From assembly GCF_014284335.1 (NCBI RefSeq), contig NZ_JACOGF010000002.1, positions 514,659-578,658 of the forward strand: a stretch of 64,000 nt of DNA, in the 5' to 3' direction. The translations under genes were made by a program, and so were the position numbers. This DNA comes from Undibacterium hunanense (GTDB taxonomy: Bacteria; Pseudomonadota; Gammaproteobacteria; Burkholderiales; Burkholderiaceae_D). Shown one piece after another: positions 9,012 through 17,601 of this stretch. How positions within the stretch are numbered: position 1 is the first letter of the stretch; each line of letters begins with the position of its first letter. The notes beneath the pieces were generated by a model. It was given only the letters and a program-made list of their open reading frames with translations, was not told where the DNA came from and ran no database searches.

Positions 9012-10376
9012 ATGAACGTCGTCATTCTCGCTGCCGGTATGGGCAAACGCATGCAGTCTTCTCTGCCCAAGGTCTTGCATGGTCTGGCTGGCAAGCCCTT
9101 GCTGTCGCATGTTATCGACACGGCACGCCAGCTGCACGCCAGCAATATCTGCGTTATCTATGGACATGGCGGTGAGCAAGTGCCAACTGCTGTGGCTGCC
9201 GATGACTTGCGTTTTGCCCGCCAGGAACCACAACTGGGTACCGGCCATGCCGTGGCGCAGGCAATCCCAGTACTGGATGACAGCGTACCCACGCTGGTTC
9301 TGTACGGTGATGTGCCGCTGACCACCCCCGCCAGCCTGGCACGCCTGGTTGCCGCTGCCGGTAACGACAAACTGGGCATCCTGACAGCACACATGGCTGA
9401 CCCTACTGGTCTGGGACGTATCGTCAGGGAAAATGGCAATGGAAACATCGTGCGCATTGTCGAACAAAAAGATGCGAATGAGGCAGAGCGCCAGATTACC
9501 GAAATCAATACCGGCATCATGCTGGCACCGACCGTGCAGTTGAAATCCTGGCTGGGTCAGTTGTCGAATAATAATGCGCAGGGTGAATATTACCTGACCG
9601 ACATCGTCGCCTTGGCAGTTGCCAGCGGTGTCGAAGTGGTATCGGCACAACCGGATGCCATCTGGGAAACCCTGGGTGTCAACAGCAAGGTGCAACTAGC
9701 CGAACTGGAAAGAACCCATCAACTGAATATCGCCCGCCAGTTACTGGAACAGGGTGTGACCCTGTTTGATCCGGCGCGCATTGATGTACGTGGCCATTTG
9801 CAATGCGGGCGTGATGTCAGCATCGATGTTGGTTGTGTGTTTATTGGTGATGTCGTGCTGGAAGAGGGGGTCAGCATAGGGCCTCACTGTGTCATTCAGA
9901 ATGCACGCATCGCGGCAGGCGCGGTGATCAAGGCGTTTTGTCATATTGAAGGGGCAATCGTTGGCCCCACATCACAGATAGGGCCGTATGCGCGTTTGCG
10001 CCCCGGTGCAGAATTGGCCGAAGATGTGCACATCGGCAATTTCGTTGAAGTCAAAAATAGCCAGGTCGCGGCGCACAGCAAGGCCAATCACCTGGCATAT
10101 ATAGGCGACGCCACCATAGGCAGCCGTGTGAACATCGGCGCCGGTACCATCACCTGCAATTATGATGGCGTCAACAAAAGCCGTACCATCATCGAGGATG
10201 ATGCTTTCATCGGCAGCGATTCCCAACTGGTGGCGCCAGTGCGGGTGGGCAAGGGCGCGACGCTGGGTGCTGGTACTACCCTGACCAAGGATGCACCGGC
10301 CGGCAAACTGACGGTATCCCGCCCCAAGCAATTGACGATTGATTCCTGGCAAAGACCAGTAAAAATCAAGAAATAA
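9012..10376 (+). CDS. glmU: Bifunctional GlmU: GlcNAc-1-P uridyltransferase / GlcN-1-P acetyltransferase
   Basis: Makes UDP-GlcNAc, the precursor of peptidoglycan and lipopolysaccharide, in the cytosol. The N-terminal pyrophosphorylase has LAAGMGKRM (residues about 6-14), LGTGHA and YGDVPL. The C-terminal left-handed beta-helix carries hexapeptide repeats and the acetyl-CoA site around [16 protein letters not shown] and NYDGVNK. The start at 9012 ([11 protein letters not shown]) is the family start; the upstream extension in frame is unconserved. The length of 454 residues is standard. In many betaproteobacteria glmU sits directly next to glmS; here about 8 kb of other genes separate them. 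A hairpin follows the stop codon. Confidence 0.97.
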   Translation: MNVVILAAGMGKRMQSSLPKVLHGLAGKPLLSHVIDTARQLHASNICVIYGHGGEQVPTAVAADDLRFARQEPQLGTGHAVAQAIPVLDDSVPTLVLYGDVPLTTPASLARLVAAAGNDKLGILTAHMADPTGLGRIVRENGNGNIVRIVEQKDANEAERQITEINTGIMLAPTVQLKSWLGQLSNNNAQGEYYLTDIVALAVASGVEVVSAQPDAIWETLGVNSKVQLAELERTHQLNIARQLLEQGVTLFDPARIDVRGHLQCGRDVSIDVGCVFIGDVVLEEGVSIGPHCVIQNARIAAGAVIKAFCHIEGAIVGPTSQIGPYARLRPGAELAEDVHIGNFVEVKNSQVAAHSKANHLAYIGDATIGSRVNIGAGTITCNYDGVNKSRTIIEDDAFIGSDSQLVAPVRVGKGATLGAGTTLTKDAPAGKLTVSRPKQLTIDSWQRPVKIKK

Positions 10377-10393
10377 AGTCTTGCGACCTGTGT

Positions 10394-10425
10394 GCTTGCG
10401 GTCTTGATGGATGCTGACCGCAAGC
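10394..10425 (+). terminator. Hairpin after glmU
   Basis: Perfect 10-bp stem GCTTGCGGTC / GACCGCAAGC with a 12-base loop. It lies between glmU and the convergent gene ending at 10465. The following T-tract is weak (TATATTTTC), so termination efficiency is uncertain. Confidence 0.6.
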
Positions 10426-10464
10426 TCAGGGTATATTTTCATTGGCATTGATCAGGACAAGTGA

Positions 10465-11229
10465 TCAGGACAGTTTCTGCAACAGTTCAGTCGCGCTGCG
10501 TGATTGCGGCGCATTGTTTTTTACGATTTCTGTCAAAAACTTTCTGGCATCATCTGCACGTTGCTGTTCCATCGCCAGTGTGGCGGCACGCAACCATACG
10601 GCACCACGGAAGTTCAGGTCAGTCTGGGAAAACTGCTGGGCGCCCAGCACTTCATTCAACAATTGTTCGCCTTGCTGCTTGCGGTTCATGATGCGTGGTA
10701 CGGCCAGGAAAGTGCTGGCAGCGACAAAACGTACTTCCAGCGCAACCGGTACCGAACCATGCATGGCCTGGCTGTTGCCAGCCAGTTGCAATGCCTGTTC
10801 CACCATGGCGGTGCCATCTTCCAGCGCTGTCGTTTTTTCTCCTTTTGCTATTTTCTCCAGCGAGGATTTGGCCGTCGCTGCGCCTGCATACGACATCAGC
10901 AAAGGGTTGCCCGGTTCTTGTTTCAGCAAATTGTTAAAGCTGCTGGCGGCATGTTGGCTGGCTTGTCGCGCGGCATCAATTTCTGCCTGGCCGACGGAAT
11001 TGACGTAATCCTGATTCAACCAGGTGCTGACGGCATTGGCAACATATTGATCGTGGCTGATTCCTGATTCGGGGCCGGAGCCGGGGCTGGCTATCAGTTG
11101 CTTTACCGCAGCACGAAATTCTGTTTCAGAAAAAGCCATGGCATTGCTGGCAGAAAAGATTGCCATGCTGGCTACCAACACCAGTTTTTTGGTGGTGATG
11201 TGATTGAGGACAGATGTGATTTTGTTCAT
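10465..11229 (-). CDS. Exported helical-repeat protein of unknown function
   Basis: No family is recognised with certainty. The start at 11229 (MNKITSV) is preferred over an ATG 12 bases upstream because GGAG lies at the right distance before it. A hydrophobic stretch (about LVLVASMAIFSASNAMA) ending in AMA suggests a Sec signal peptide, so the mature protein is probably periplasmic. The rest is Ala/Gln/Leu-rich and helical, with repeats that resemble TPR-like pairs (SSFNNLLKQEPGNPLLMSYAG, then GEQLLNEVLGAQQF and DARKFLTEIVKNNAPQ). Conserved catalytic residues are not visible. It is a single gene, convergent with glmU and divergent from the porin. Confidence 0.65.
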   Translation of the reverse strand: MNKITSVLNHITTKKLVLVASMAIFSASNAMAFSETEFRAAVKQLIASPGSGPESGISHDQYVANAVSTWLNQDYVNSVGQAEIDAARQASQHAASSFNNLLKQEPGNPLLMSYAGAATAKSSLEKIAKGEKTTALEDGTAMVEQALQLAGNSQAMHGSVPVALEVRFVAASTFLAVPRIMNRKQQGEQLLNEVLGAQQFSQTDLNFRGAVWLRAATLAMEQQRADDARKFLTEIVKNNAPQSRSATELLQKLS

Positions 11230-11606
11230 GACGGACTCCATTTTTCAAGTGTGTTTCGGGGTTGTTGGGTGACTGCAGGGACAGATTAAGACGCAGGGAC
11301 ACAGACCACCACCGCAATGAGATCAAGCGCTGGAAAATGGTGTGAAAGCAGCCAAAACCGGCGCGAGCGGAATGGGAAATCTGGTACCTACCTGCAAATA
11401 ATTCATGCTGCAAAGAGGCTTTTTTGCAACAGCATATCGCCCGGCAAGGGGGAAAGCCCGGCATAGAAAGGCAACTGAAAGCTTCCATTCCTTACCCTGT
11501 ATACAGGGCGTATTGAACTGTTTGTATTCACATCACAGGTCAGCACGACCTGGACTACATGACGCGCATGTCGTCTGCAAAATAAAATTTCTAAAGGAGA
11601 ACAGCA
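11230..11606. other. Divergent intergenic region upstream of the porin
   Basis: Roughly 375 bases without a supported gene. It should hold promoters for the exported protein (minus) and the porin (plus). A GCCCGGC direct repeat flanking AAGGGGGAAA (about 11440-11463) and the palindrome listed separately at 11536-11552 are the only structures seen. Confidence 0.5.
11536..11552. promoter_or_regulatory. Palindrome upstream of porin gene
   Basis: CAGGTC-AGCAC-GACCTG is a perfect 6-bp inverted repeat with a 5-base spacer, 55 bases before the porin start. It could be an operator. The binding protein is unknown. Confidence 0.35.
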
Positions 11607-12656
11607 ATGAAAAAGCTACTCGGCGCCGCAACGCTGGTATGCATGGCAAGTGCAGCACATGCACAATCAAGTGTGACTGTATATGGTCTGATTGATGCCA
11701 ATATCACTTACAACAACAATGCTGATGCAAATAAAAACAGCCAGTTCAAACTCAATAGTGGTGGCATGAATACATCGCGCTTTGGCCTGCGCGGTAGTGA
11801 AGATCTGGGCAATGGCCTGAAAGCCATCATGCAGCTGGAAGGCGGCGTCTTGCTGGATACCGGCGCATCCGATGGTGACATCTTTGGCCGTCAGGCGAAT
11901 GTGGGTTTGCAGGGTGATTTTGGTCGTATTGTTGCTGGTCGCTCATACAGCACCACCTATGATTTCATTTTGCCATTTGACCCTATGGGCTATGCGCCGC
12001 AGTATTCCTGGGCAACTTCTGCCGGTGCCACGGGCAACCGCAAAGACGGCATGCTGACTGGTGTTTCCAATCTGCTCAAATACCAGTTTGATGGCAAGGG
12101 TTTCAAACTGGGAGCAACCTATGGTTTTGGTGAAGTCGCTGGCAATACGTCAGGCAACGCCAAATACATCCTGGCTGCCAGTGCATTTGATGGTCCATGG
12201 GCTGCCGTCATCACTTACGAACAAAACAATAGCTCACCGATAGCCAACGGCTCTTACGACCAGGCCAAGGTATTGCATCTGGGCGGCACCTATGATCTGG
12301 GTGATGCCAAGCTGTTTGTCGGTTACCGCAATTTCAAGAAAACCCTGGCTACCGGCGCAGCCGATCAGCGTAGTGATACCCTGTGGCTGGGTGCCAATTA
12401 TGCAGTGGCTCCGGCATGGACACTGACAGGTGTGTACTACTATCAGGACATCAAGAATGTAGCGCCAGGTGCAGATGCTGACCCGGGTTTGCTGGTATTG
12501 CGTGCCCGGTATGCGCTGTCGAAACGTACTGACATCTATGTTGCCACCGGCTATGCCAAGGCCAGCAATAACAAGCTGACAGGTGTATCACGTGATGATG
12601 CCGGTTTTGCGACCAACCAGTCGTCAGCGACGGTAGGTATTCAACACCGCTTCTGA
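11607..12656 (+). CDS. Trimeric outer-membrane porin (Burkholderiales type)
   Basis: General diffusion porin of the Omp32/OpcP class in the outer membrane. The signal peptide is MKKLLGAATLVCMASAAHAQ. The mature protein starts SSVTVYGLIDANITYNNN, the standard first strand of betaproteobacterial porins. Characteristic segments follow: SRFGLRGSEDLGNGLKAIMQLEGG, GRIVAGRSYSTTYD (constriction loop region) and a C-terminal strand ending in SSATVGIQHRF with the terminal Phe required by the Bam machinery. The length of 349 residues is normal. A strong ribosome site AAAGGAGA lies at 11593-11600. It is monocistronic, with a palindrome upstream and a good terminator downstream. Confidence 0.95.
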   Translation: MKKLLGAATLVCMASAAHAQSSVTVYGLIDANITYNNNADANKNSQFKLNSGGMNTSRFGLRGSEDLGNGLKAIMQLEGGVLLDTGASDGDIFGRQANVGLQGDFGRIVAGRSYSTTYDFILPFDPMGYAPQYSWATSAGATGNRKDGMLTGVSNLLKYQFDGKGFKLGATYGFGEVAGNTSGNAKYILAASAFDGPWAAVITYEQNNSSPIANGSYDQAKVLHLGGTYDLGDAKLFVGYRNFKKTLATGAADQRSDTLWLGANYAVAPAWTLTGVYYYQDIKNVAPGADADPGLLVLRARYALSKRTDIYVATGYAKASNNKLTGVSRDDAGFATNQSSATVGIQHRF

Positions 12657-12680
12657 TCGATTCTGATCGTTTCTGATCAA
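12651..12680 (+). repeat. Three tandem 10-mers over the porin stop codon
   Basis: TTCTGATCGA, TTCTGATCGT and TTCTGATCAA follow each other directly. The first contains the last Phe codon and the TGA stop of the porin. Slippage duplication is the simple explanation. Confidence 0.8.
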
Positions 12681-12700
12681 GTCGTGCGGTAGAAAACTGA

Positions 12701-12736
12701 ATGGCCTGAGTTGCGATTGCAGCTCAGGCCATTTTT
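12701..12736 (+). terminator. Rho-independent terminator of the porin gene
   Basis: Stem ATGGCCTGAG / CTCAGGCCAT (10 bp) with a 12-base loop, followed by TTTTTG. It sits between the porin and the convergent SDR gene. Confidence 0.85.
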
Positions 12737-12762
12737 GCTTCTGAAATTGTTTGTTCATGACC

Positions 12763-13581
12763 CTAATGCGGCCTGACTTCTTTCTTCAGGGCCGCCATCG
12801 CCATTTTTTCAACCAGGCCTGGTGCAATCAGTTTCAGCCAGCGTCCCAGTTTGCCCTTGAAGGTCATGACCACTTCGCGGTCGCCGCGTTCATAGCCGCG
12901 TATGATCAGGGCGGCGCATTCTTCTATCGACATGGCGTCGTCTTCTTTCAGACCACTGCTGCCAGCAGCTTCGCCTGCGGCGTTATAACCGTGATAGCGG
13001 ATCTGGGTGGCAACTACGCCAGGGTAAGCCAGCGTGACCCTGACGCCCGAACCTCTTAGTTCTGCACGCAGGCTTTCAAAAAAACCGACCATGGCAAATT
13101 TGCTGGAACTGTACGCCGTGCGGCCTGGTACACCGATCAGGCCAGCCAGCGAAGAAACGGCAACGATGGAACCACGGGATTTTTTCAGGTAAGGCAGTGC
13201 CGCATGCGTGCACCAGATACTGCCCCAGAAATTGATACGCATCAGTTCCTGGTACCAGCCCAGGTTATCTACCTCTTCAAACAGCGCCTGTGCAGATTTA
13301 CCGGCATTGTTGATCAGCACGTCTATGCTGCCAAACTGTTCGACGGCAGCTTCAATCAACTGGCGGCAATTCGATTCCATGCCGACATCGGTTTTCACCA
13401 CCAGCGATACGGCACCGAATGCCTTGCATTCGGCAGCCACTTTTTTCAAGGCATCCTCATTCCGTGCGGCCAGCACCAGTGCCAGCCTGGCGCCATGGGT
13501 ACGCGCCAACTGACGCGCCATTTCTGCACCTATACCATCAGAACTGCCGGTGATGATGACGACCTTGTGTTTTCCATTCAT
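12763..13581 (-). CDS. Short-chain dehydrogenase/reductase (classical SDR)
   Basis: NAD(P)-dependent oxidoreductase. The Rossmann motif TGSSDGIGAEMA is near residue 12, LINNAG is in the middle, the catalytic Ser lies in VAVSSLAG and the Tyr/Lys pair in YSSSKFA. The length of 272 residues is usual; the C-terminal 40 residues are an extension common in membrane-associated DHRS7-like SDRs. The start overlaps the end of the class II aldolase gene by four bases (ATGA), so the two are translationally coupled. The operon HD-oxygenase-like protein, class II aldolase, SDR suggests oxidation or reduction of a hydroxy or keto intermediate; the substrate is unknown. Confidence 0.88.
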   Translation of the reverse strand: MNGKHKVVIITGSSDGIGAEMARQLARTHGARLALVLAARNEDALKKVAAECKAFGAVSLVVKTDVGMESNCRQLIEAAVEQFGSIDVLINNAGKSAQALFEEVDNLGWYQELMRINFWGSIWCTHAALPYLKKSRGSIVAVSSLAGLIGVPGRTAYSSSKFAMVGFFESLRAELRGSGVRVTLAYPGVVATQIRYHGYNAAGEAAGSSGLKEDDAMSIEECAALIIRGYERGDREVVMTFKGKLGRWLKLIAPGLVEKMAMAALKKEVRPH

Positions 13582-14333
13582 GTTTTATAACTTTCATCCA
13601 TGCGATCCAGTTTGCGTATCAGGGATGGCCATACAAACGCGCCACCCAATCCACCCGTCTGCACACGCATGGCTTCAGACACCCCTTTGACGATCAAGGG
13701 ATTGACGTGAACCAGTTCACCCCCAGCCTGCGCTGCCAGTTGTATCTGGCAGGTAGCTTCGAAGGTGTACATCGACAGGAAGGCATCGGCGATCGATTTG
13801 CCCACTGTCAACAAGCCATGATTGCGCAACATCAGAAAGTTAGCCTGTCCCATGTCAGCTTGCAAGCGCGGTTTTTCATCTTCCCTGAAAGCAACGCCCT
13901 CATAATCATGATAAGCCAGCGATGCCAGCACAAAAGTCGATTGCTGCGACAGCGGCAGCACCCCGCATTTTTGTGCGCTGACAGCCACCCCGGCGCGGGT
14001 ATGCGTATGCAATACGCATTGCACATCTTCACGTGCGGCATGCACGGCGCTGTGGATCACAAAGCCTGCCGGGTTCACCGGAAAAGGTGAATCAATCACC
14101 TTATTGCACTGCTGATCCACCTTCACCAGAGAGGATGCCGTGATTTCATCAAACATCAGGCCATACGGGTTGATCAGGAAATGATGTTCAGGGCCGGGGA
14201 TACGGGCACTGATATGGGTGAATACCAGATCGCTCCAGCCGTAGGCGGCGACCAGGCGGTAACAGGCGGCCAGATCGACGCGCAATTGCCATTCTTCTGC
14301 GCTGACCTGATCCTTGATTGAGGCTATGTTCAT
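13578..14333 (-). CDS. Class II aldolase/adducin family protein
   Basis: Zinc-dependent lyase or related enzyme of the FucA/AraD fold. Visible family features are GWSDLVFTHISARIPG (GNxS-like loop), HFLINPYGLMFDEIT, the metal-binding pair VLHTHTRAG and LRNHGLLTVG with the third His. The length of 251 residues is normal. Many members of this subgroup near SDR genes are not sugar-phosphate aldolases, and the substrate here cannot be read from sequence. It is 39 bases downstream of the HD protein and overlaps the SDR gene by four bases, forming a tight operon probably controlled by the divergent Crp/Fnr-type regulator. Confidence 0.87.
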   Translation of the reverse strand: MNIASIKDQVSAEEWQLRVDLAACYRLVAAYGWSDLVFTHISARIPGPEHHFLINPYGLMFDEITASSLVKVDQQCNKVIDSPFPVNPAGFVIHSAVHAAREDVQCVLHTHTRAGVAVSAQKCGVLPLSQQSTFVLASLAYHDYEGVAFREDEKPRLQADMGQANFLMLRNHGLLTVGKSIADAFLSMYTFEATCQIQLAAQAGGELVHVNPLIVKGVSEAMRVQTGGLGGAFVWPSLIRKLDRMDESYKT

Positions 14334-14372
14334 GCTATCTCCAGTGTTGTTTTTTTGGTCAACTTGCTTTGC

Positions 14373-14963
14373 TTATTTGCTGACGGGTTCGCTGATGGCG
14401 GTTTTGTAGATCGTGTTACGTGGCCTGCTGAATAACTGTTTCAGCATCGGTTCAAATTCCACCAGTGGAAAAGTTTCTGCGTGCGCATCAAATGAAGGGT
14501 TATCGTACAAAGCGCAAAATTCTGCCGTGCGTTCAAAGTGGGGATGCTGACGGAATTGCTCGCGCATATCCCTGTCCATGCCGATGTGGTGGAAGAAATA
14601 ATGTCCCTGGAAGATGCCATGGTTTTGCACCATCCACAGATTGTCTTCAGTGACAAAGGGCTTCAGGATGGCTGCCGCAATATCCGGATGGTTGAAAGAA
14701 CCCAGGGTATCGCCAATATCATGCAGCAGCGCGCAGCATACATATTCATCATCACGGCCATCGCGCAAGGCACGGGTGGCTGTTTGTAATGAATGGGTGA
14801 ACCGGTCTACCGGGAAACCGCCGTAATCACCTTCCAGCAGACGCAAATGCTTGATGACGCGATCTGGCAGGTTTTGCGCAAATTGCATGAATTCGCCACC
14901 GATGACTTGCCAGTCTTCTTTGCTGCTGTCCTCCATGCGGACAAATTGGGCATGATGTTGCAT
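14373..14963 (-). CDS. HD-domain protein, PhnZ/MIOX-like (possible diiron oxygenase)
   Basis: HD-superfamily metalloprotein of 196 residues. Candidate ligands are H57 (RFTHSLQTA), H81-D82 (LLHDIGD), H92 (FNHPDIAAA), H115 (VQNHGIFQGHY) and an Asp near 154-159 (ALYDNPSFD). Their order and spacing resemble the mixed-valent diiron oxygenases PhnZ and myo-inositol oxygenase more than nucleotide phosphohydrolases. That is a comparison from memory, and a plain phosphohydrolase remains possible. It is the first gene of an operon with a class II aldolase and an SDR, which fits oxidative breakdown of a small polyol or phosphonate. Its start faces the Crp/Fnr-type gene across about 120 bases with a palindromic site. 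Confidence 0.7.
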   Translation of the reverse strand: MQHHAQFVRMEDSSKEDWQVIGGEFMQFAQNLPDRVIKHLRLLEGDYGGFPVDRFTHSLQTATRALRDGRDDEYVCCALLHDIGDTLGSFNHPDIAAAILKPFVTEDNLWMVQNHGIFQGHYFFHHIGMDRDMREQFRQHPHFERTAEFCALYDNPSFDAHAETFPLVEFEPMLKQLFSRPRNTIYKTAISEPVSK

Positions 14964-15024
14964 GTGACTGTCTCCTCAGTAAATGCTTGTCGGCATACCT
15001 TACAACGCTGTTCTTATCTTAAAC

Positions 15025-15040
15025 TGTCAAATATTTTACA
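15025..15040. promoter_or_regulatory. Crp/Fnr-type binding site in divergent promoter
   Basis: TGTCAAATATTTTACA is a 16-base inverted repeat with one mismatch between half-sites (TGTCAAA / TTTTACA), the size and symmetry of Crp/Fnr-family operators. It lies 62 bases from the HD-protein start and 45 bases from the regulator start, so it could serve both promoters. The assignment to the adjacent regulator is inference. Confidence 0.5.
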
Positions 15041-15084
15041 ATTGGACATTTACATAATTCTGTCCTGATTTTAATTTGATACCT

Positions 15085-15783
15085 ATGCTAACCATGACCC
15101 CTGACGACAGTACCATGCACATCCTGCTGGGTGATCCCTGGTTTGCTGCCCTGCCTGCGCGGGATCGCAAGGCTATGGTAGCCGCAGGCGAGCATTTGCG
15201 CTTGCGGCCTGGTGAAATGCTGTTTCGCCAGGGGGATATGCCCAGCGGTTTTTATGCTGTCATCAGCGGCAGTATCAAGATGTCGACGCTGAGCGCAGGC
15301 GGGCGCGAAGCCATACTCATCATTCTGGATGCCGCTACCTGGTTTGGTGAAATTTCATTGATCGATGGCGAACCACGTACCCATGATGCAACCGCACTGG
15401 ATGAAGTCGAGTTGCTGGTCTTGCCACCGGCTATCTTTACCGTCCTCATGCAAAGAACAGTCTTTGCCACAGCCATTGCACAAATGCTGGCACGACGCAT
15501 ACGCCTGTTATACGGTATCGTGGAAGATGGCGGCTTGCGATCGGTCAGGGCCAGGGTGGCACGTCGCCTGTTATTGCTGGCAGATGTCGCCAACCGTCAG
15601 CAGGGCGAGAATGCCCTGGTCAAGGTCACGCAGGAATCGCTGGCGATGATGCTGGGTATAACGCGCCAGACCCTGTCGAAAGAATTACAGTTTTTCAGCC
15701 AGAATGCCTTGATCAGGCTGGCTTATGGCAAGATAGAAATACGATCGGAAAGCAGGCTGGCCAGTTTATGCGACAAAGATTAA
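15085..15783 (+). CDS. Crp/Fnr-family transcriptional regulator
   Basis: Cyclic-nucleotide-binding-fold regulator. The sensor domain (about residues 15-130) has FRQGDMPSGFYAVISGSIKM and WFGEISLIDGEPRTHDATALDEVELL, close to the cAMP-pocket signature but with HDATA instead of the RSATV-type end. A long dimer helix and a winged helix-turn-helix (VTQESLAMMLGITRQTLSKELQFF) follow. There is no Fnr-type N-terminal Cys cluster. The start is uncertain: a TTG at 15076 and ATGs at 15085 and 15094 are in frame and none has a strong ribosome site. It is divergent from the HD/aldolase/SDR operon and probably regulates it. Confidence 0.88.
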   Translation: MLTMTPDDSTMHILLGDPWFAALPARDRKAMVAAGEHLRLRPGEMLFRQGDMPSGFYAVISGSIKMSTLSAGGREAILIILDAATWFGEISLIDGEPRTHDATALDEVELLVLPPAIFTVLMQRTVFATAIAQMLARRIRLLYGIVEDGGLRSVRARVARRLLLLADVANRQQGENALVKVTQESLAMMLGITRQTLSKELQFFSQNALIRLAYGKIEIRSESRLASLCDKD

Positions 15784-15874
15784 TTTTGTTAAATTTTCTT
15801 GAGTGAAATGTTTCTTTGCGAAAAACGGCGTTCTGGTCTATTGTAGACAAACTCCTTGTTTCAGGCGGGCTGTG

Positions 15875-16708
15875 ATGAATTTCCTGACAAAATGGCATGG
15901 CATGCGCTTATTCGGTGGCTTTCTTTGCCTGCTGTTGAGCAGTATGGCAGTGCAGGTGCACGCTGCCTGTTCGCGTGTCATCAATGCCCCCGTTGCCGCG
16001 CAGGGGCATAGCGTCATAGTTAGCGGCGACAGCATCACCGGCATTTATCCCGATATTTTTAAAGGTCTTGCTTCCAGGGAAACCTGTCAGTTTCATTTTT
16101 CTGCCGTACCCAGGGCCAGGCTGGAACTGCAGTTTGAAAACGGCCAGGCAGATATCCTCTTTCCCGCCATTCGCACCAACCGTCGTGATGAGCATGGCAT
16201 TTTCGTGCCCCTGATCTATACGCGTGCCACCCTGATATCGATACAGTCAGCGCGCACGGTCATACACAGCCAGCAAGAACTGCTGGACCAAAAGAACCTG
16301 AAAGTGGCGCTGGTACGTGGCTATGACTACGGCGAAGCCTATCAGGCCATTTCGGCTGAGCTTGGCCGTCAGGGCAGACTGATCCTGGAAACCGATGCCG
16401 TTTCCGTAGCACGGGTGTTGAAGGCCGGTGTGGCCGATATAACCATCATGGCCCCATACATTTTTGCCGGTGCCGTGCAGGCCGATGCCAGGGTCGATGA
16501 TTTATCCGAAAAATTACGCTTTGAAGCCATCCCCGAATTGCCCTGGGGCGATAGCGGTGTCTACCTGTCCAAAAAATCGCTGACCCAGGAAGACCGCAAT
16601 GCCTTGCAGGATATGATGGAACGTGCAGCGCGTTCAGGCATGGTGTGGAAAGGGTTTTTACGCTATTACAAGCCAGAGGTATTGAAAGAAGGGAACCGTC
16701 CTCGCTAG
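15875..16708 (+). CDS. Periplasmic solute-binding protein-like (SBP_bac_3 fold), paralogue 1
   Basis: Exported protein of about 277 residues, start chosen at ATG 15875 because the signal peptide (MNFLTKWHGMRLFGGFLCLLLSSMAVQVHA) begins there. The mature part starts ACSRVINAPVAAQG and has the two-lobed pattern of family 3 solute-binding proteins: GIYPDIFKGLA, VPRARLELQFENGQADILFPA, LVRGYDYG, VLKAGVADITIMAPYI and ELPWGDSGVYLSKKS. It ends FLRYYKPEVLKE. No ABC permease or ATPase is nearby, so it may instead be a stand-alone binding or sensing protein. A close tandem paralogue follows after about 70 bases. Confidence 0.8.
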   Translation: MNFLTKWHGMRLFGGFLCLLLSSMAVQVHAACSRVINAPVAAQGHSVIVSGDSITGIYPDIFKGLASRETCQFHFSAVPRARLELQFENGQADILFPAIRTNRRDEHGIFVPLIYTRATLISIQSARTVIHSQQELLDQKNLKVALVRGYDYGEAYQAISAELGRQGRLILETDAVSVARVLKAGVADITIMAPYIFAGAVQADARVDDLSEKLRFEAIPELPWGDSGVYLSKKSLTQEDRNALQDMMERAARSGMVWKGFLRYYKPEVLKEGNRPR

Positions 16709-16775
16709 ACGGCAGCCATGACGGATGGCTGTTTTTTGATATGCACTGCAGATGAAATAAGTGGGCAACATACCA

Positions 16776-17594
16776 ATGGGTTTTGACAGGAATACGGCGC
16801 TACTGCGCATCTTGTTGTTCTGTAGCTTCAGTGCCGTGGGCCTACAGGCCCTGGCGGCCTGTTCACGCCTGATCACTGTACCGGTGGCAGCCACAGGGCG
16901 TAGCGTCATGATCAATGGCGAACAGATTGATGGCATTTACCCGGACATATTACGTAACCTGAATGAGGCTTGCAAATTCACCTTGACCGCCGTACCCAGG
17001 GCAAGAATGGAATTGATGTTTGAAACCGGGCGGGCCGACCTGCTCATCCCTGCCAGCAGAACCCCAAAACGTGATGAACATGGCATTTTCATTCCCATGA
17101 TCTATAACAGGGCCACCCTCATTTCTGTGGACAGCAACCGCCCCATCATTACGTCAGCACAAGATCTGCTGGATAAAAAAGACCTGAAAGTGACACTGGT
17201 GCGCGGTTTTGACTATGGCCCGGCCTACCAGGACCTGATCAGGGAACTAAACAAGCAGGGCCGCCTGTTCTTTGATGCTGATCCGCTATCCGTTGCCCGC
17301 CTGCTAAAGGCTGGTATTGCCGATATCACCATCATGGCACCTTCAATACTTGCCGGTGCCATGATGGACGATGCGCGCGTGCAGGACATGCTCGACAAGC
17401 TGCGCTTTGAACCTATCCCCGAATTACCCTGGGGTGATAGCGGCGCCTATATTTCAAAAAAATCATTAAACAATGAAGACAGGGCCGCATTGAAAGACTT
17501 GCTGGAACAAGTTGCCAAATCCGGCACAGTCTGGAAAGGCTTCTTGCGTTATTACCCCGCCAACGTCTTGAAAGAAAGCATACGCCCGCGCTGA
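16776..17594 (+). CDS. Periplasmic solute-binding protein-like (SBP_bac_3 fold), paralogue 2
   Basis: Close paralogue of the preceding gene; they share ACSR(L/V)I, (D/S)GIYPDI, VPRAR(M/L)EL, RDEHGIF(I/V)P, LVRG(F/Y)DYG, ADITIMAP, ELPWGDSG and W KGFLRYY, and they diverge mostly at surface positions. The signal peptide is hydrophobic up to about ALAACSR; the Cys after the signal is conserved in both copies, but its context (QALAAC) is not a clean lipobox. ATG 16776 is preferred; a GTG at 16761 is an alternative. The two genes probably arose by tandem duplication and may have separate ligand specificities. An Lrp/AsnC regulator gene converges on it. Confidence 0.8.
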   Translation: MGFDRNTALLRILLFCSFSAVGLQALAACSRLITVPVAATGRSVMINGEQIDGIYPDILRNLNEACKFTLTAVPRARMELMFETGRADLLIPASRTPKRDEHGIFIPMIYNRATLISVDSNRPIITSAQDLLDKKDLKVTLVRGFDYGPAYQDLIRELNKQGRLFFDADPLSVARLLKAGIADITIMAPSILAGAMMDDARVQDMLDKLRFEPIPELPWGDSGAYISKKSLNNEDRAALKDLLEQVAKSGTVWKGFLRYYPANVLKESIRPR

Positions 17595-17601
17595 TAAGGT
17601 C

